From Clostridium sp. M62/1 (GTDB lineage Bacteria; Bacillota; Clostridia; Lachnospirales; Lachnospiraceae): a DNA stretch of 64,000 bases. The position numbers and the translations under genes are program-made. Location of the stretch: assembly GCF_020736365.1 (NCBI RefSeq), contig NZ_CP085988.1:3827915-3891914 (forward strand), written 5' to 3'. Shown here one piece after another: positions 61,453 to 64,000 of the stretch; the stretch's first letter is position 1, and each line of letters opens with the position of its first letter. The notes beneath the pieces were generated by a model. The model was not told the origin of the DNA and did no database searches. It saw nothing but the letters and a program-made list of their open reading frames with translations.

Positions 61453-62779
61453 AACAGAAGCACAGCCAAAAGCAACCGCTGGAGGGGTACCGGTATTCTG
61501 CGCCCATGACGCGATCGTGGCCATTGAGAAGCTGATCCCCAACCCGAAGAACCCGAACACACACCCGGACGCACAGATCCAAGCACTCGGCCGCATTATC
61601 CGCCAGACCGGGTGGAGGGCGCCGATCACAGTGTCGAAGCGCTCCGGCTTCATAGTAAAGGGCCACGGCCGTCTCGCTGCTGCCAAGCTCGAAGGACTCA
61701 ACGAAGTGCCGGTGGACTACCAGAACTACACGAACGAGGCCGAGGAATACGCCGATCTGGTGGCCGACAACCGGATCGCAGAGCTGGCAGAGATCGACAA
61801 CAAGCTGCTGGCTGACATTTTCGCCGACATTGACACTGGCGAGATCCCCATGGAGCTGACCGGCTACACCGACAAGGAAGTGGAAAGCCTCGTCACTGGA
61901 CTGGCCGAAGCCCTGCACAATGACCTCACAGAGCCGGACGAGATCCCAGAGCTTCCGGAGGAAGATCAGACAATCACGCAACGCGGCGATCTCTGGATTC
62001 TCGGAAACCACCGCCTCGTGTGCGGAGACAGTACAAACGAAGCCGATCGCGCTCTCCTACTCGACGGAGCCGAGCCTCAGATCCTTCTCATGGATCCGCC
62101 GTACTGCTCCGGAGGTTTTCAGGAATCCGGACGCAGCACCGGAAGTATCGGAACCAAACGCTACGACGCAAACGGGAAGGAAATCAAAGTGACGATCGCG
62201 AACGATACCCTCAGCACTCGCGGATACCAGCAGCTCATGCGCTCGATCCTGAAACAGTTCACCGGTACCGTGGTTTATTGCTTCACCGACTGGAGAATGT
62301 GGCTCTATCTCTACGACGTAATGGAGGAAAGCGGGTTCGGCGTCAAGAATATGATCGTCTGGAATAAGAAAACGCCGGGCATGGGTATGGGCTGGAGAAC
62401 TCAGCACGAGCTGATAATGTTCGCACACCGTACAAAGCCAGCATGGGACAACCACAAGGGCTACGGGAACGTGATCGAAGCCACCCGCTCCGGAAATGAG
62501 CTCCACCCGACGCAAAAGCCGGTGGAGATACTGGAGAAACTGCTGGACAATACACAGTGGGCCGAGGGAGTCATGGACGCCTTCGGAGGATCTGGCACGA
62601 CTCTGATCGCTGCGGAAAGTATAGGCCAGAAGTCGTACCTCATGGAGCTGAGTCCTCAGTTTGTTGATACAATCGTAAAACGCTACATAAGGACAACTGG
62701 CAAGACGACCGGGATCCGACTGTTCAGGAAGGGCAAAGAGCTGGGCCGCGAGCACTTCGAGAGAATGTTCACGGAATAA
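61442..62779 (+). CDS. ParB-domain fused DNA methyltransferase
   Basis: A 445-residue fusion. Residues about 25-150 are a ParB/Srx-type N-terminal domain (LIPNPKNPNTHPDAQIQALGRIIRQTGWRAPITV, then VDYQNYTNEAEEYADLVADNRIAELAEID). Residues about 180-435 are a beta-class methylase with catalytic MDPPYCSGG and SAM-binding AFGGSGTTLIAAESIGQKSYLMEL. Such ParB-methylase fusions are common in phages; the ParB part may give DNA positioning or CTP/nucleotide-dependent control. No restriction partner is present. Confidence 0.93.
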   Translation: MDYKTEAQPKATAGGVPVFCAHDAIVAIEKLIPNPKNPNTHPDAQIQALGRIIRQTGWRAPITVSKRSGFIVKGHGRLAAAKLEGLNEVPVDYQNYTNEAEEYADLVADNRIAELAEIDNKLLADIFADIDTGEIPMELTGYTDKEVESLVTGLAEALHNDLTEPDEIPELPEEDQTITQRGDLWILGNHRLVCGDSTNEADRALLLDGAEPQILLMDPPYCSGGFQESGRSTGSIGTKRYDANGKEIKVTIANDTLSTRGYQQLMRSILKQFTGTVVYCFTDWRMWLYLYDVMEESGFGVKNMIVWNKKTPGMGMGWRTQHELIMFAHRTKPAWDNHKGYGNVIEATRSGNELHPTQKPVEILEKLLDNTQWAEGVMDAFGGSGTTLIAAESIGQKSYLMELSPQFVDTIVKRYIRTTGKTTGIRLFRKGKELGREHFERMFTE

Positions 62780-62802
62780 GCCAGCGAAAGGAGGTGGAAC
62801 CC

Positions 62803-63306
62803 ATGCACCAGAACAGTGAGGCAAAACAGCCGAAGGAAACCGACGAGATCAAGAAAAAGCTGGAAAGCTACGCAGCACTCCACCGCAGGATCGACAACCA
62901 GATCGAACGGCTGGAGAATCTGGAGGCCGTCATGGGCTCCATATCCTCGCCGAGCTTCGACGGAATATCCGGAGGCGGTGGCGACGGAACAAGCAAACAA
63001 GAACGGCAAGTGATCCAGAAGGTAACACTGGAGGAAACGATCCGCCGCATGATCGCAGACGAGGATCAGGAACGCAGCGAACTGGAGGCCCTGATCTCCG
63101 AAATGGAAAAGCCAGACGAGCAGACCGTGTTAGAAATGCACTACTTCGACGCAGCGAACTGGTGGACAGTATGTGCCGCCCTTCATGGTAGCCGGGAGGA
63201 CTACGACGAACACGAGCAACGCTACCTCAAAAGAACATTCAAGCTACACGGCTCGGCGCTTCAATCGCTGGCCAAAATATACAGAGCAAAACAAGAACAG
63301 GGATAA
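62803..63306 (+). CDS. Late-gene regulator-like protein (RinA/DUF1492 type)
   Basis: A 167-residue protein. A long N-terminal helix (IKKKLESYAALHRRIDNQIERLENLEAVM) and an EQTVLEMHYFDAANWWTVCAALHGSREDYDEHEQRYLKRTFKLHGSAL C-terminal sigma-4-like helix-turn-helix place it with small phage transcription activators that precede the packaging and structural genes. ATG 62803 has GGAGGTGG upstream. A terminator follows the gene, then a phased repeat and promoter-like element. Confidence 0.7.
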   Translation: MHQNSEAKQPKETDEIKKKLESYAALHRRIDNQIERLENLEAVMGSISSPSFDGISGGGGDGTSKQERQVIQKVTLEETIRRMIADEDQERSELEALISEMEKPDEQTVLEMHYFDAANWWTVCAALHGSREDYDEHEQRYLKRTFKLHGSALQSLAKIYRAKQEQG

Positions 63307-63310
63307 CAAC

Positions 63311-63351
63311 GCCCGCCAGAAGCCACAGGAAGGCCGACGGCGGGCTTTTTT
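63311..63351 (+). terminator. Terminator after the late-regulator gene
   Basis: GCCCGCC (63311-63317) pairs with GGCGGGC (63339-63345), followed by TTTTTT. Confidence 0.85.
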
Positions 63352-63419
63352 GCGCGCCCGAAGAAATACGCACACACTCAGGAGAAAGCCGCAGACGGAA
63401 CGCTCACGAGCACACAGGG

Positions 63420-63459
63420 GGGATAAAAAGGGACAAAAAGGGATAAAAGGGGATAAACC
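63420..63459 (+). promoter_or_regulatory. Four phased 10-bp repeats before a -10 box
   Basis: GGGATAAAAA, GGGACAAAAA, GGGATAAAAG and GGGATAAACC follow each other at exactly 10-bp spacing, one helical turn. TATAAC lies at 63474-63479 and the last repeat falls where the -35 box would be. This fits an activator-dependent late promoter. Confidence 0.55.
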
Positions 63460-63487
63460 ACCGTGCTACTCTGTATAACAGCGAAAG

Positions 63488-63523
63488 CCGTCCGGGGACA
63501 TGATAAAGATCCGGGCGGTTTTT
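63488..63523 (+). terminator. Second terminator-like hairpin in the late leader
   Basis: CCGTCCGG (63488-63495) pairs with CCGGGCGG (63511-63518), one T-G wobble, followed by TTTTT. It lies at the very start of any transcript from the promoter-like site just upstream, so it could be an attenuator for the late genes. Confidence 0.65.
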
Positions 63524-63588
63524 CCTATGTGCCTACCCTCAGAAAAGAACTGGGAGGGGTGCAAATTTTCCACAGAAGGAGCAAACAC

Positions 63589-64000
63589 ATGGGCGGTCTA
63601 TTCTATACCGGCCAAAGCCGCCGAACCTCTGGCAGCTTCACCGTGACATGCTCCGGAGCTAAGGATATTGTGAAGCGACTCAACAAACTGGAGAACGGCG
63701 GGCAGACGGCAATCAAGAAAACCGTCAACGACTTTATGAGCCGTGCGCCTGCGTGGGTATCGAAGGGGATCCGCGAACACTACGGGGTAGACACTGCCGC
63801 AATCAACGAGGCCAAACAACAACCTCGGAGGGGGCAGAGCTCAATCCAAGTGGCGGGGGTTCAAGTTGATAGTGCCTCCCTCATTTATAAGGGGCGGACA
63901 CTGACGCCGACGCATTTCAAAATGAGCCCGAAGTCCAGACCAAGCGCTCAGCAAAAGAAGCCGATCAGAATCCCCGGCCAACTGATCGCCGGAGCTGGTG
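63589..64000 (+). CDS. Phage tail protein, minor tail protein Z-like (truncated by window end)
   Basis: The first 137 residues of a protein that continues beyond the window. MGGLFYTGQSRRTSGSFTV, then AIKKTVNDFMSRAPAWVSKGIREHYGVDTAAINEAK, resembles the phage minor tail protein Z family, which acts in tail assembly. GAAGGAG precedes the ATG. It is placed before any terminase or portal gene seen here, so the phage has an unusual gene order or the packaging genes follow. Confidence 0.6.
   Translation, partial: MGGLFYTGQSRRTSGSFTVTCSGAKDIVKRLNKLENGGQTAIKKTVNDFMSRAPAWVSKGIREHYGVDTAAINEAKQQPRRGQSSIQVAGVQVDSASLIYKGRTLTPTHFKMSPKSRPSAQQKKPIRIPGQLIAGAG

Larger units (their letters stand above)
46700..64000 (+). 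mobile_element. Prophage (left part; continues beyond the window)
   Basis: About 30 closely packed plus-strand genes, many overlapping by 4 bp (ATGA), with phage recombination, replication, methylation and tail functions. The left boundary lies between the rpsF promoter and 46782 and no attachment repeat could be fixed. There is no integrase, repressor, lysis or terminase gene in view, so those must lie past 64000 or be absent. A weak TGCG/CGCA hairpin followed by TTATTTTTTT (46711-46750) sits at the junction. Confidence 0.85.

Noticed and set aside
47050..64000. Reverse transcriptase or template repeat for a complete diversity-generating retroelement
   Set aside because: No protein with the RT YxDD motif and no second copy of the variable-region sequence was seen in the window, so only the target-like gene is reported.

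Overview
The window looks like a chromosome segment from an anaerobic gut-type clostridium, most likely Lachnospiraceae. This is inferred from the bacterial V-type ATPase operon, the S-box, RFN and THI riboswitches in front of metK, a ribU-like gene and thiC, the gdpP-rplI-dnaB and rpsF-ssb-rpsR clusters, strong AGGAGG ribosome sites, and the protein families present. I cannot name a species from sequence alone. No rRNA, tRNA or CRISPR array was seen.

Layout. Positions 1-11160 are mainly minus-strand genes: a histidine kinase/response regulator pair, a short AraC-type regulator, metK behind a SAM riboswitch, murA, a large exported protein of unknown function, a proline-rich repeat protein whose start codon lies in a 16-bp inverted repeat, and a sugar nucleotidyltransferase. 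A structured repeat with GGA-tipped hairpins follows (11426-11655), then a YgjV-type membrane protein, a Crp/Fnr regulator, a short-chain dehydrogenase, a broken LysR gene and thioredoxin. Positions 15.7-22.1 kb form a maltose/glucose module: malQ, an EEP-family hydrolase, an EIIA-EIIC-EIIB PTS permease and a divergent LacI-type regulator, with two matching operators between the last two. Next come an Ntn-type amidase, a CD3324-like small protein and a ribU-like riboflavin transporter under an FMN riboswitch. Positions 24.8-33.7 kb hold a nine-gene V-ATPase operon (order of transcription G/H-I-K-E-C-F-A-B-D) whose K subunit keeps the sodium-binding residues known from Enterococcus NtpK. Then follow a MerR regulator, a repeat array derived from a terminator, dnaB-rplI-gdpP, thiC under a TPP riboswitch, a cytidylate-kinase-like protein and a MATE exporter.

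Mobile DNA. An IS110-family element (about 43650-45221) lies between the MATE gene and rpsR. Its left non-coding end folds into the pattern expected of a bridge RNA. One loop of that RNA matches the flanking target on both sides. Joining the right end to the left end through a shared CT core creates a TTGACT-N17-TATTAT promoter in front of the RNA. From about 46.7 kb to the window end lies a plus-strand prophage or prophage-like region, starting just upstream of the rpsF promoter. It carries an early/replication module: a lectin-fold protein resembling diversity-generating retroelement targets, a DEDDh exonuclease, a membrane-anchored SleB-like hydrolase, Gam, ERF, SSB, a replisome organiser with internal iteron-like repeats, a helicase loader, three DNA methyltransferases, a lone PemK/MazF-like protein and RecU. 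It ends with a late-regulator-like gene, a helically phased repeat and the start of a tail gene. No integrase, repressor, terminase or reverse transcriptase is in the window.

The most unusual items are the IS110 bridge-RNA locus with predictable guides, the retroelement-type variable lectin domain in an early phage operon, the GGA-triloop element, the terminator-derived repeat array, and the phased repeat before the phage late region.
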